Notes under the pieces: model-generated
The model's database searches: none
Told to the model about the DNA's origin: nothing
The model's input: only the letters and a program-made list of their open reading frames with translations
In this document: in pieces, positions 26,490 through 35,212 of the stretch
How the letters are laid out: every line of letters starts with the position of its first letter
Numbering within the stretch: the stretch's first letter is position 1
NCBI GenBank assembly: GCA_947449255.1
Contig: CANFQX010000002.1
Coordinates: 124,001-188,000 of the forward strand
Source: Pseudobdellovibrionaceae bacterium
GTDB lineage: Bacteria; Bdellovibrionota; Bdellovibrionia; Bdellovibrionales; Bdellovibrionaceae
DNA length: 64,000 bases
Direction: 5' to 3'
Translations under genes and position numbers: made by a program

Positions 26490-27263
26490 ATGAAGATTTT
26501 TGTATGTATTAAGCAGGTGCCTGACACCGAAACAAAGATAAAAATCACACCCGACCTCAAGGGTATCGATTCAGCTGGCATTAAATGGGTGATAAATCCG
26601 TATGATGAATATGCGATCGAAGAAGCGCTTAAGCTGCGTGAGTCCCAACCAGGATCGCAAGTTTGGGTATTAACAGTGGGACCAAAATCTCGCGCTAACG
26701 ATTCACTTCGCACAGCCCTAGCAATGGGTGCTGATGAGGCCATTGTAATCAATGCCGATGGTTTAGATAGTTTTGCAACTGCCAAAGCACTTGCTGAAGT
26801 TATTCGGACCGAGGGTGGGGCGCAGGTTATATTTTCGGGCAAACTTGCCATTGACGATAATGCGGCATCCGTTCCTCAAATGATGGCTGAATTTCTAAAT
26901 ATTCCTCACACAACTGTTGTCTCAAAGTTCCACTTAGCTGCTGAAAATATAGTAGTAGAGCGAGATACTGAGGGTGGGTCTAAGGAAGTTGTACAAATGA
27001 TGGCGCCCGCAGTGGTTGCTGCAAACAAAGGACTTAATTTACCTCGCTATGCAAGTCTTCCTGGGATCATGAAGGCTAAAAAGAAAACTATTAAAGAGAT
27101 CGAATACTCAACACTGAACTTGCCAGCTGCTGACCAGAAAGTTTCATACACTGGAATGACTCTTCCAGCAGAGAAACCTGCAGTGAAAATGATTACTGGC
27201 GATTCTGTGGCACAAGTATCCGAATTAGTAAAAATGCTTCGTGATGAAGCAAAAGTTCTCTAA
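26490..27263 (+). CDS. etfB: Electron transfer flavoprotein beta subunit
   Basis: A 257-residue subunit that binds AMP in the soluble ETF dimer and takes electrons from acyl-CoA dehydrogenases. It begins MKIFVCIKQVPDTETKIKI, has the INPYDEYAIEEALKL block, the SGKLAIDDNAASVPQMMAE loop and the VVAANKGLNLPRYASLPGIMKAKKK signature near residue 175-200. It opens the etfB-etfA-DUF374 operon and diverges from sdhCAB across about 200 bp, so fatty acid oxidation and respiration genes are side by side. Confidence 0.97.
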   Translation: MKIFVCIKQVPDTETKIKITPDLKGIDSAGIKWVINPYDEYAIEEALKLRESQPGSQVWVLTVGPKSRANDSLRTALAMGADEAIVINADGLDSFATAKALAEVIRTEGGAQVIFSGKLAIDDNAASVPQMMAEFLNIPHTTVVSKFHLAAENIVVERDTEGGSKEVVQMMAPAVVAANKGLNLPRYASLPGIMKAKKKTIKEIEYSTLNLPAADQKVSYTGMTLPAEKPAVKMITGDSVAQVSELVKMLRDEAKVL

Positions 27264-27275
27264 GGAGTAATGGCA

Positions 27276-28244
27276 ATGGGAAAAATATTGGTTTTTGCTG
27301 AACATACAAATGGGAAACTTAAACGCAGCTCAATTGAACTTTTGCATGCGGGTTTTAACTCAGGGAATGAAGTTGCCGCCGTTGTGTTTGGAACACATGG
27401 TGATGATATTGTTTCAGCCTTGAATCAAAATGGAGCTTCTGAAGTTCATATTCTTAAAGATGGTGCCTTAGACAGTTATAATCCTGAACTCTATGCAACT
27501 AATCTAATTTCAATTATTGGTAAAATTCAGCCCGCAATTATTCTTGCATCGGCCTCTTCGGTTGGAAAAGATTTATTTCCAAAAATCGCGGCACGATTAA
27601 ATACAGGCATAGCAAGTGACTGTGTCAGTTTGAATATCTCTGGCGACAATGTTACCGCAACTAAGCCGATGTACTCTGGTAAAGCTATTGCAACGGTTAA
27701 TTTTGAAAATAGTCCAATTAAAATTGTATTGATGCGCGCAAATCAACTTCCAATTGAATCTATTGATGGTGCCAAGAGTTCAAAAGTTGTGGAGCACTCT
27801 TTAGTGGCCAGCGATCTGAGAACTATGATCAAGGAAATTGTTAAAGGCACAAGCGAAAAGCTTGATCTGACTGAAGCAAATATCATCGTCTCTGGAGGAC
27901 GTGGCCTAAAGGAAGCATCTGGTTTTCAAATGTTGAATGACTTAGCTGATGTCCTCGGTGCAACTGTGGGTGCCTCTCGAGCTGTTGTAGACTCTGGCTG
28001 GGTGGGTCATGGTATGCAGGTTGGTCAAACTGGCAAAACTGTTGCACCTTCCCTTTATATTGCTGTTGGTATTTCTGGAGCAATACAACATTTGGCTGGC
28101 ATGAGCGGATCTAAAGTTATCGTCGCTATTAACAGTGATGCAAATGCACCTATATTTCAAAAGGCGACCTATGGAATTGTTGGCGATGCATTCGAAATTA
28201 TTCCTAAGTTAACTGAGGAATTTAAAAAGGCACTTCACAATTGA
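27276..28244 (+). CDS. etfA: Electron transfer flavoprotein alpha subunit
   Basis: A 322-residue FAD-binding partner of EtfB. The C-terminal FAD domain has the SGGRGLKEASGFQML motif, GASRAVVDSGWV, QVGQTGKTVAPSLYIA and ISGAIQHLAGM. The start at ATG 27276 is preferred: AAGGAG (27262-27267) is 8 bases upstream, whereas it is only 2 bases from the other ATG at 27270. It follows etfB by 12 bp. Confidence 0.96.
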   Translation: MGKILVFAEHTNGKLKRSSIELLHAGFNSGNEVAAVVFGTHGDDIVSALNQNGASEVHILKDGALDSYNPELYATNLISIIGKIQPAIILASASSVGKDLFPKIAARLNTGIASDCVSLNISGDNVTATKPMYSGKAIATVNFENSPIKIVLMRANQLPIESIDGAKSSKVVEHSLVASDLRTMIKEIVKGTSEKLDLTEANIIVSGGRGLKEASGFQMLNDLADVLGATVGASRAVVDSGWVGHGMQVGQTGKTVAPSLYIAVGISGAIQHLAGMSGSKVIVAINSDANAPIFQKATYGIVGDAFEIIPKLTEEFKKALHN

Positions 28245-28900
28245 TCGGCATTAGAAGGTATCTTCTTTCAGTTTTAGTTTTCGTATTTTATAGGATTCTA
28301 TCGCTTACATGGAGGGTTCAATTTATTGAGCCTGAATCATTAAAAAAATCGATGTCAATGAATGAGCCAGTCATCCTGGCTCATTGGCATGGTGACGAGC
28401 TTGCCCTAATAAATACAGTGAAGCGATATAAAATTGCCACCATCGCCTCCCAGTCAAAAGATGGTGAAATAATGGCCAATGTCCTTAGGTGGCTAGGCGC
28501 AAGGACAAGTCGAGGATCTTCTACTCGTGGTGGTGTTCAAGCGCTTAAGGGTTTAATCCGATTACTCAAGGATGGCGGAAACTGCAGCTTCGCTGTGGAT
28601 GGGCCCAAGGGCCCCCTTCATAAGGTAAAGCCTGGAGTCTTTGAGTTATCACGGATAATCCATAGTCCAATTTATGCTTGTGGAGTTTATTGTGATCGGG
28701 CGATCCACTTTCCTAAATCTTGGAATAAGACATATCTGCCAAAGCCATTCGCAAAAATTGTGATTTTTTGGACCAATCCTTTAAGTGCAGTCACCAAGGA
28801 AGTTGATCCCAGAGACCCAGACCTTGCCATAGAGCTAGAGAATCTATTGCATCATGCTAGACGGCAGGCTCTTAAATTCGTTGCCCAAAATAATGCTTAG
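28241..28900 (+). CDS. DUF374 lysophospholipid acyltransferase-family protein
   Basis: A 219-residue protein of the DUF374 family, related to LPLAT acyltransferases. An N-terminal membrane-anchoring helix is followed by PVILAHWHGDELALI (HxxxxD-like catalytic block), SQSKDGEIMANVLRWLGARTSRGSSTRGGVQAL and AVDGPKGPLHKVKPG. Family members are thought to acylate lipids or lipid A precursors. The start is TTG overlapping the etfA stop codon (TTGA), so translation is coupled. The exact substrate is unknown. Confidence 0.85.
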   Translation: MIGIRRYLLSVLVFVFYRILSLTWRVQFIEPESLKKSMSMNEPVILAHWHGDELALINTVKRYKIATIASQSKDGEIMANVLRWLGARTSRGSSTRGGVQALKGLIRLLKDGGNCSFAVDGPKGPLHKVKPGVFELSRIIHSPIYACGVYCDRAIHFPKSWNKTYLPKPFAKIVIFWTNPLSAVTKEVDPRDPDLAIELENLLHHARRQALKFVAQNNA

Positions 28901-28952
28901 TGCTAGCGTTTAGTACATATTGAATTCAACTTTTTAAAGGGACTTTTAAAGT

Positions 28953-29762
28953 ATGAAACTTGCCATCTGCCTCTTGATGCTTATCTCGATTCAATCCTTT
29001 GCACAAAAAACCACAGAAGTGGTTGCTCAAGTAGGATCAAAAATAATAACACTTGAAGATTTGAATAAAAAGTTCAACGAAATTAAGTCGCAAACGATCA
29101 ATCCGCCTACGAAGAGATTGCTTCTAGAAGATATGATTCGATATGAGGTTGGGGTTCAAGAGGCAAGAAAAAGAAATCTTGAAAAAGATCCAATAGTACA
29201 AGATCAGTACAACCAGGTATTATACAGGGCTTTGCTTGAAAAAGATCTGGGCTCCAAGATACAAAAGATTCAAATTTCTGATAAAGAAATGGAAAATTGG
29301 TATAAAATAAATCCTGAACTCAGAACCAGTCATATCCTCATTGAGCACAAACAAGGTGCTACTCAGGCACAAATTGAAGAAGCTAAAAAAAGGGCCATTG
29401 AAATCTTTGAAGAGGTCAAAAAAAGCAAACGACCATTCGAAGAGATGGTTAAACTTTATTCTGATGACGCCCTCTCCAAACAATTGGGTGGTGATATCGG
29501 ATGGCAATCCCGAATCACACTTGTTCCAAATTATTATGATGCTGTTCACTCGATGAAAGTAGGGGAAGTTAAGGGGCTTGTTGAAACTCAATTTGGCTTC
29601 CATATAATCAAGCTGACTGGCCGGAGAACATTTGAAAATGCTAATAAACGACAAATTCGAGCAGCAGTCTTTGATGATAAACGAAAACAGCTGTTTAATG
29701 AATATTTCGAAAAAACAAAAAAGTCCTATAGTATAAAAGAGAACTTAAGCGCCATAAAATAA
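28953..29762 (+). CDS. Exported parvulin-type peptidyl-prolyl isomerase (first of three)
   Basis: A 269-residue periplasmic foldase. Signal peptide MKLAICLLMLISIQSFAQ, an N-terminal SurA-N-like helical domain (about 30-115), then a parvulin domain from RTSHILIEHKQGATQAQIEEA to QFGFHIIKLTG (about 118-225), including KLYSDDALSKQLGGDIGW. It carries one PPIase domain, like PrsA and SurA relatives. It is the first of three consecutive genes of this type, followed by pdxA. Confidence 0.9.
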   Translation: MKLAICLLMLISIQSFAQKTTEVVAQVGSKIITLEDLNKKFNEIKSQTINPPTKRLLLEDMIRYEVGVQEARKRNLEKDPIVQDQYNQVLYRALLEKDLGSKIQKIQISDKEMENWYKINPELRTSHILIEHKQGATQAQIEEAKKRAIEIFEEVKKSKRPFEEMVKLYSDDALSKQLGGDIGWQSRITLVPNYYDAVHSMKVGEVKGLVETQFGFHIIKLTGRRTFENANKRQIRAAVFDDKRKQLFNEYFEKTKKSYSIKENLSAIK

Positions 29763-29778
29763 TAAGGAACAAATCAAA

Positions 29779-30744
29779 ATGAATCTAACTAAGAGCCCTG
29801 TTGTATCAGGGCTTTTCATTTTAGTGATGCTACTGACCGGTTGTCCTTCAACATTTCAAAGGTTGTCGAAAAAGCCAGTTGAAAAGGTGAATGACCACGT
29901 CCTTACAGTTAAAGAGTTTTCAAATCAGCTAGCAAGAAAACTAAGAAATTTCGACGCGCTAGCCGCGAAAGATCCCAACAATTTACAACGAATCAAAGAA
30001 GAAATACTGCAAAATTTCCTGATTACTAGCCTCACCCTTGATTGGGCAAAGACAAATGAAATTGTAATTTCCGAAAATGACCTCGACAAGGAAGTTAACA
30101 AATTAAGAATGAATTACCCTGATGACCTATCATTCAGGCGGTCGCTTGCAAAAGAGAACCTGTCTTTCGCCGATTGGAGAGAGGACTTAAGAAATGTCCT
30201 TATACAGCGCGAGGTGTTCAGAAAATTAAACGAGAAAATCAAGGCACCGACTGAGGAAGAAATAAGGCGCTATTATGAGGCGGAAAAAGAACATTATAAG
30301 CGTAAAGAGCGAATTTATATTCAGCAGATCGTTGTAGATAATGAAGCTAAGGCTGATGCCATTATGGTTGATTTAAAGACTAAGGATTTTGCTGAGACAG
30401 CAAAAAAATACTCAATCACTCCGGAAGCAAAAAATGGTGGAAACGTTGGTTGGATTGAAAAGGGAACTGTTGATTACTTCGATCCATTGTTTTCAAATTC
30501 AAGTGGAATAAAAACAATTAAAAGTCCTTTTGGAATACATTTAGTACGCATCCAAAAGAAAGCCCCAGCCTCAACCGCTGATTTGCCAGAAGTTAGGCAG
30601 CAGATAATATATGCCCTTCGTGCTCAACGCGAGCAGGCAGAGTATATCGCTTGGCTTGATGCACAGATAAGAAGTAGTAGAGTATTAAGGGACTACGAAT
30701 TAATGAACACAATTTCCGTTGATACAAGGGGATTAAATGACTAG
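29779..30744 (+). CDS. Parvulin-domain lipoprotein (second of three)
   Basis: A 321-residue PrsA/SurA-type chaperone anchored by a lipid. The signal ends at LLTGC (Cys22 by my count), followed by PSTF. SurA-N-like helices occupy about 35-175, then the PPIase domain (RIYIQQIVVDN ... NGGNVGWIEKG ... SPFGIHLVRIQKK) is at about 185-275. AAGGAA precedes the ATG. A terminator-like hairpin lies in codons 5-13, inside the signal peptide (see separate entry). The stop overlaps the start of the SurA-like gene by 8 bp. Confidence 0.9.
   Translation: MNLTKSPVVSGLFILVMLLTGCPSTFQRLSKKPVEKVNDHVLTVKEFSNQLARKLRNFDALAAKDPNNLQRIKEEILQNFLITSLTLDWAKTNEIVISENDLDKEVNKLRMNYPDDLSFRRSLAKENLSFADWREDLRNVLIQREVFRKLNEKIKAPTEEEIRRYYEAEKEHYKRKERIYIQQIVVDNEAKADAIMVDLKTKDFAETAKKYSITPEAKNGGNVGWIEKGTVDYFDPLFSNSSGIKTIKSPFGIHLVRIQKKAPASTADLPEVRQQIIYALRAQREQAEYIAWLDAQIRSSRVLRDYELMNTISVDTRGLND
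29791..29816 (+). terminator. Terminator-like hairpin inside signal-peptide codons
   Basis: AGCCCTG (29794-29800) pairs exactly with CAGGGCT (29807-29813) around a 6-nt loop. The stem extends by one G-T and two A-T pairs, and TTTT follows on the plus strand. It starts 12 bases into the coding region of the 29779 gene and follows the preceding PPIase gene by about 28 bp. It may end part of that upstream transcript; the U-tract is short, so efficiency is uncertain. Confidence 0.5.
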
Positions 30745-31684
30745 CCTTTTATTTGCATTAATGCTTGCTACGCCTGCAAATGCTGAATTAATAGAAAAAA
30801 CTTTGGCGATTGTAAATTCGGAAGTTATTTTAGATTCGGATTTAAAATTACTTGAAAAGCGCATTGAGAAGCCGGGACTGGTTGACGAGTCTTTGCTTTT
30901 TGACAAACCTGTAGAAACTCTTAAGCACAACAAACAGTCTCAAATAGATTATTTGATAAACGAAAAAATTATCGAATCAGAAATTAAGCGGCTAAACCTT
31001 TCGATCTCAAATGAAAGAGTTGAGTCTGAGTTCAAAGATATGGCAAAAAAAAACAATGTCTCGGAAGTTGAGCTTGAAAATATCCTCAAAGGGCAAGGCA
31101 TACAATCTAATGAGTATAAGTTGTTTCTGAAAGAAAAAATTGAAAAGCAATCTTTGATGGATACTGAGATTATATCAAAATTAAGAATATCGGATGATGA
31201 TGCATTCAACGAGTACTTGAAAAACAATCCGAATAGCCATCCTTCAATAAATGAATTTACTGCCGCTCATATCTTATTAAACCCCAAAAAAAGAGGGGAC
31301 GAAGAGGCCGCTCTTAAAAGAGCAGAAGAAGTCCTTGTAAAACTGAAGGCTGGTGAAGCTTTTGAAGTCCTAGCAGAGCAGTACAGTGAAGATCCTAATT
31401 TTTCTTCGGGAGGAGCTTTAGGAACTTTCAAATCTGGCGAATTCTTGCCTGAAATTGAGCAAAGCATTTCAGATTTGAAAGTTGGACAGACCACCGGAAT
31501 CGTGAAAACTAAACTGGGCTACCATATTGTAAAGTTAATAGGAAAAAAATTAACTCCTGATCCTAAGTTTGAAAAAGAAAAAGAGCGCCTAAAATCTAAA
31601 GTCCTAGAATACAGCTTTAAGAGACAACTAAAAATTTGGCTTCAGAATAAAAAAGACGAGGCCTTTGTAAGAATTAATGAGTAA
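30737..31684 (+). CDS. surA: SurA-like periplasmic chaperone (third parvulin protein)
   Basis: A 315-residue exported chaperone. Signal region MTSLLFALMLATPANA, SurA-N domain (IEKTLAIVNSEVILDSDLKLLEKRI and following helices), then one parvulin domain from TAAHILLNPKKRG through GGALGTFKSGEFLPEIEQ to TKLGYHIVKLIGK. E. coli SurA has two PPIase domains; this has one. It precedes pdxA with an 8-bp overlap, the same surA-pdxA order as in E. coli, which supports the name. Its likely role is outer-membrane protein biogenesis. Confidence 0.88.
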   Translation: MTSLLFALMLATPANAELIEKTLAIVNSEVILDSDLKLLEKRIEKPGLVDESLLFDKPVETLKHNKQSQIDYLINEKIIESEIKRLNLSISNERVESEFKDMAKKNNVSEVELENILKGQGIQSNEYKLFLKEKIEKQSLMDTEIISKLRISDDDAFNEYLKNNPNSHPSINEFTAAHILLNPKKRGDEEAALKRAEEVLVKLKAGEAFEVLAEQYSEDPNFSSGGALGTFKSGEFLPEIEQSISDLKVGQTTGIVKTKLGYHIVKLIGKKLTPDPKFEKEKERLKSKVLEYSFKRQLKIWLQNKKDEAFVRINE

Positions 31685-32630
31685 AATCAAGATTATACTT
31701 ACAACTGGTGATCTAGATGGGATTGGCCTTGAAGTTGCTACTAAGGCACTCAATAATATCGGGCCCAAAAAAAGTGTCCAATTTATTATCTGGAGACACC
31801 AAGGCACCACCTCTAGATACTTAAAACTCCTAGACCAAAAGTTCTCTAGGGTGACCGTAAGTACCCTAGAGCAGGCTTTGGCAAACGAGACTTCCAGCCT
31901 GGTAGATATTAGTTCTTCACTGCCTCCTGCCTTTTGGGTAGAGCAATCGGCTGTGGCCTGTTTTAAAAAGAAGGTGTCTGCGCTTGTCACTGGACCATTA
32001 TCTAAGACCTCTATTCAAAACTCCGGCCTACATGATCTTGGGCATACAGATATACTTAAAAGAATCGCTAATGTTAAGAGTGTGAATATGGGATTTTTAG
32101 GATCTAAATTTAATGTCCTACTGGCCACCGGTCACCTTCCAATTTCTGATCTCAAGTCAACTTTACAGTTACAGACAATTACAAAGGCCATTGAGCATGC
32201 TCAAAAAATGAAGCTCTGCCTTTCTGCAGCAAAAAGAAGGCTGCCAATTGGAGTCCTGGGTTTAAATCCTCACGCGGGGGAGTCTGGATTAATTGGCCAT
32301 GAGGAGTTGAACCTGTTTCCAAAAATCAAAAAGTTTGCCAAAGAAAAAGGAATATTGATAGAGGGGCCGCTTGTTCCCGATGCCGCATTTCTTGAAAGTA
32401 ACTGGAATAAGTTTTCACTCTATGTTGCACTTTACCACGACCAAGGTCTCATTCCATTTAAATTGGTTCATGGGCAAAACAGTGGTGTTCATATATCAGT
32501 TGGTATTCCTTTTATAAGAACCAGTGTAGATCACGGCACGGCAAAGGATATTTTTGGAAAGAATAAAGCCAATCCTAATTCAATGATCGAAGCCATAAAC
32601 TTGGCAATTAAATTAGCTCGACAGAGTTGA
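31677..32630 (+). CDS. pdxA: 4-hydroxythreonine-4-phosphate dehydrogenase
   Basis: A 317-residue enzyme of the DXP-dependent pyridoxal phosphate pathway, oxidising 4-phosphohydroxy-L-threonine. Metal-site stretches are LGHTDIL, ALYHDQGLIPFKL and TSVDHGTAKDIFG. The usual N-terminal TMGDPAGIGPE reads TTGDLDGIGLE, so the DPAG turn is altered although the rest is kept. It overlaps surA by 8 bp. No other vitamin B6 gene lies in the window. Confidence 0.93.
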   Translation: MSKIKIILTTGDLDGIGLEVATKALNNIGPKKSVQFIIWRHQGTTSRYLKLLDQKFSRVTVSTLEQALANETSSLVDISSSLPPAFWVEQSAVACFKKKVSALVTGPLSKTSIQNSGLHDLGHTDILKRIANVKSVNMGFLGSKFNVLLATGHLPISDLKSTLQLQTITKAIEHAQKMKLCLSAAKRRLPIGVLGLNPHAGESGLIGHEELNLFPKIKKFAKEKGILIEGPLVPDAAFLESNWNKFSLYVALYHDQGLIPFKLVHGQNSGVHISVGIPFIRTSVDHGTAKDIFGKNKANPNSMIEAINLAIKLARQS

Positions 32631-32674
32631 TTGTTAATATTAATTTTAATGTTTTCAGATAGATGAGGGTAAAT

Positions 32675-34045
32675 ATGTTTGAGCCAGTTATATTTAGGGA
32701 ATACGATATCCGAGGTGTTTACAATAAGCAGTTTGATGATCATTTCGCTTATTTGCTAGGTTGTGCCTACGTAGTCTATATGAAGATAAATAAGGGAATT
32801 ACAAATCCCACAGTGACCATAGGTCATGATGCCAGAGTTAGTTGTGCGGCGATTGTAGCTAGTTTAACTAAAGGTTTAAATGAGTCGGGTGCAAAAGTAA
32901 TTCACTTGGGACTTGTAACAACACCCGTTTGCTATTTTTCAACATTTGAACTGCCTGGAGTAGACGGCGCAGTGCAAGTCACCGGCTCACACAATCCTCC
33001 AGAGTTTAATGGGTTCAAAATATCAGTTGGAAAAAGTACTATCTTTGGCGAAGAAATTCAGAAACTTCTGCAAATTATAGAAAAAAATGAGTTTATTTCT
33101 GGCAATGGCACTTCGGAAACTTTTGACATTAAGCCGATGTATTTTGAGCGTTATAAACAAGAATTTAAGAATATGAAGCCAGTTAAGTTTGTCTTGGATT
33201 GTGGAAACGGCGCAGGAGGATCTGTAGTTAGGGGACTCTTTAATGCAGTTGGCCTGTATCCAACTATTCTATTTGAACAACCTGATGGGACCTTCCCAAA
33301 TCATCACCCGGATCCAACAGTCGAGGAAAACCTGAAGGATCTGGCTGCCCAGGTGCTTAAGGAAGGTGCGGTTTGTGGTATAGGCTTCGATGGTGATGCA
33401 GATAGAATTGGCGTCGTCGACCACACTGGTAAAATGATCTATGGCGATGAATTGATGGTGGTTATCTCTAGGGCTATTCTTGCACAAAGTAAGGGGTCTA
33501 AGATTATCGGAGATGTTAAGTGTTCGGATCGTTTGTATCATGATATTTCGAATCATGGAGGGGTGCCTATTATGTGGAAAACTGGGCACTCATTAGTTAA
33601 AGAAAAGATTAAGATTGAAAAAGCTCCTTTTGGTGGAGAAATGTCAGGCCACGTTTTCTTTGCTGACCGAAATTATGGCTATGATGATGCCCCCTATGCA
33701 GCTCTTCGCCTAATCGAAATTATTGGAAATTCTGGTAAAAATATTCAGCAACTTCTTGAAGGTTTGCCGCCTGCTCACAATACGCCAGAAATTAGAATCG
33801 ACACAACCGAGGAGAAAAAGATCCTTATTGTAGAGGAAATGATTCGTGCATTTCCTAACAACCCAAAGGCTGACTATAAAGTAGATCTAACGGACGGAAT
33901 TCGCCTTAGTTTTGAAGATGGATGGGCTTTGTGTAGATCATCAAACACTCAACCAGTGCTAGTTGTTCGTTATGAAGCAACAACTGCTGAGGGGCTTAAA
34001 CGCATACGAGACAGGGTAGAGTCTGTTGTAAATAAATATTTATAG
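32675..34045 (+). CDS. manB: Phosphomannomutase/phosphoglucomutase
   Basis: A 456-residue alpha-phosphohexomutase (AlgC/ManB/Pgm group) interconverting hexose 1- and 6-phosphates for nucleotide-sugar and LPS synthesis. Motifs: FREYDIRG at the N-terminus, active-site serine loop TGSHNPPEFNGFK, metal loop GFDGDADRIGV, sugar loop GGEMSGH and the phosphate-binding C-terminal RSSNTQPVLVVRYEA. ATG 32675 is preferred over 32663 because GAGGG lies 5 to 9 bases before it. Whether mannose or glucose is preferred is not clear. Confidence 0.93.
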   Translation: MFEPVIFREYDIRGVYNKQFDDHFAYLLGCAYVVYMKINKGITNPTVTIGHDARVSCAAIVASLTKGLNESGAKVIHLGLVTTPVCYFSTFELPGVDGAVQVTGSHNPPEFNGFKISVGKSTIFGEEIQKLLQIIEKNEFISGNGTSETFDIKPMYFERYKQEFKNMKPVKFVLDCGNGAGGSVVRGLFNAVGLYPTILFEQPDGTFPNHHPDPTVEENLKDLAAQVLKEGAVCGIGFDGDADRIGVVDHTGKMIYGDELMVVISRAILAQSKGSKIIGDVKCSDRLYHDISNHGGVPIMWKTGHSLVKEKIKIEKAPFGGEMSGHVFFADRNYGYDDAPYAALRLIEIIGNSGKNIQQLLEGLPPAHNTPEIRIDTTEEKKILIVEEMIRAFPNNPKADYKVDLTDGIRLSFEDGWALCRSSNTQPVLVVRYEATTAEGLKRIRDRVESVVNKYL

Positions 34046-34100
34046 GTCATTAGAATAATGATCGAAGGTACTCAGTCAGAATACAAAGAACTAGTCAAAA

Positions 34101-34134
34101 TATAAAAAAGCCGGGATTCCCCGGCTTTTTTATA
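34101..34134. terminator. Strong bidirectional terminator between phosphohexomutase and atpE
   Basis: A 15-bp perfect stem with core GCCGGG/CCCGGC, loop ATTC, and A6/T6 flanks lies between two convergent genes. It should end transcription in both directions. Confidence 0.95.
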
Positions 34135-34164
34135 TTCTAACGCTCTAAAATTAAAGTTTTAAAA

Positions 34165-34485
34165 CTACGAAAGTTTCAAAGCAATAATCAATGCGTAGAT
34201 TACCAATGACTCGATCAAAGCAAGACCCAAGATCATTGGAATCAAGATTTTACCAGAAGCAGCTGGATTGCGAGCGATACCTTCAAGTGCAGTTGCTGCA
34301 GTTTTACCTTGAGCCATAGCTCCACCGAAAACTGAAATTGCAATTGCTAAAGCAGCTGCGATAGCAATAAGACCTTTATCAGAGCCAGCAGCAGCAACCG
34401 CAGGTGCAGCAGCAGTTGCTGCCTCTTGTGCGAACGCAGAAACAGAAGCTAACATCGCAACCATTGTGATAATCATTTTTTTCAT
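34165..34485 (-). CDS. atpE: ATP synthase F0 subunit c
   Basis: A 106-residue proteolipid with an unusual N-terminal extension: a cleavable-looking signal peptide (residues 1-19, ending AFAQ) plus an Ala-rich linker. The two helices follow, joined by the polar ARNP loop (71-74). The ion-carrying carboxylate is Glu92 in helix 2, with Ser93 and Tyr97 beside it and Gln59 in helix 1. The spacing is the same as Gln32, Glu65, Ser66 and Tyr70 in the Na+-translocating Ilyobacter c subunit. A strong AAGGAGAA ribosome site fits the high copy number of c. It is last in the atpZ-atpI-atpB-atpE cluster. Confidence 0.96.
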   Translation of the reverse strand: MKKMIITMVAMLASVSAFAQEAATAAAPAVAAAGSDKGLIAIAAALAIAISVFGGAMAQGKTAATALEGIARNPAASGKILIPMILGLALIESLVIYALIIALKLS

Positions 34486-34522
34486 AAAATTCTCCTTAGT
34501 GAGAGTGGTTAGGTTTTACCTT

Positions 34523-35212
34523 TTAGTGATCGTGTGCAATCGCAAATGCTACGTAGACCATTGAAAGTAAAGTAAAAACAAAAGCTTGAACAAAACAAAC
34601 AAAAAGACCCATCACATAAAATGGAATCGGAACACCAATTGGAACTAAATCCAAAAATACCGACAACACAGTGTGATCACCCATCATTACGTTAGCTAAC
34701 CTAAGGCCTAAAGAAAAAGGTCTAACCAAATGAGATACAATTTCAATAACAAACATAAGAGGGGCTAAAAAGATAACCGGACCCATAAAGTGCTTAAGAT
34801 AAGCTACTATTCCATTTTCTTTAACACCCATAAAGTTATAGAAGGCGAACATTAAAATACCAAAACCAAAGGTCGTATTTATATTTTCTGTCGCAGGAGT
34901 CATCCCAGGGATCATGCCAACTAAATTATTGAAAACTATAAAGAAAAATACTGAAGTAAAAAATGGAACGTAATGCTTTCCGTGTTCACCAATAACCATA
35001 TCAGCAAGTCCAGACATCATTTCAGTTAGCATTTCCATAATTCCACGCAATGAAAAACGATCGGCAGGTAATACTGCTGTCTCTCCAGTGCCTAATGATG
35101 ATCTCGCTGCTAAGCCAATACCCACAGTTGCAAGTGTCACTATACCAAGTGTTGCTACATGATCAAATTCATGGCCTACGCCGGGTATAAGTTGTGTCCA
35201 ATTAAATGACAT
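34523..35212 (-). CDS. atpB: ATP synthase F0 subunit a
   Basis: A 229-residue membrane subunit forming the two ion half-channels beside the c ring. The essential arginine is Arg171 in SLGLRLANVMMGDH, followed by the C-terminal helix VQAFVFTLLSMVYVAFAIAHDH. It has 5-6 hydrophobic helices, and NNLVGMIPGMTPATENINTT is the typical loop. It overlaps the AtpI-like gene by 11 bp and precedes atpE by 37 bp. The genes for the rest of the enzyme are 20 kb away. Confidence 0.97.
   Translation of the reverse strand: MSFNWTQLIPGVGHEFDHVATLGIVTLATVGIGLAARSSLGTGETAVLPADRFSLRGIMEMLTEMMSGLADMVIGEHGKHYVPFFTSVFFFIVFNNLVGMIPGMTPATENINTTFGFGILMFAFYNFMGVKENGIVAYLKHFMGPVIFLAPLMFVIEIVSHLVRPFSLGLRLANVMMGDHTVLSVFLDLVPIGVPIPFYVMGLFVCFVQAFVFTLLSMVYVAFAIAHDH

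Noticed and set aside
26372-26851. 159-codon minus-strand ORF opposite etfB
   Set aside because: Overlaps etfB antisense and runs into the etf/sdh promoter spacer; no family features.
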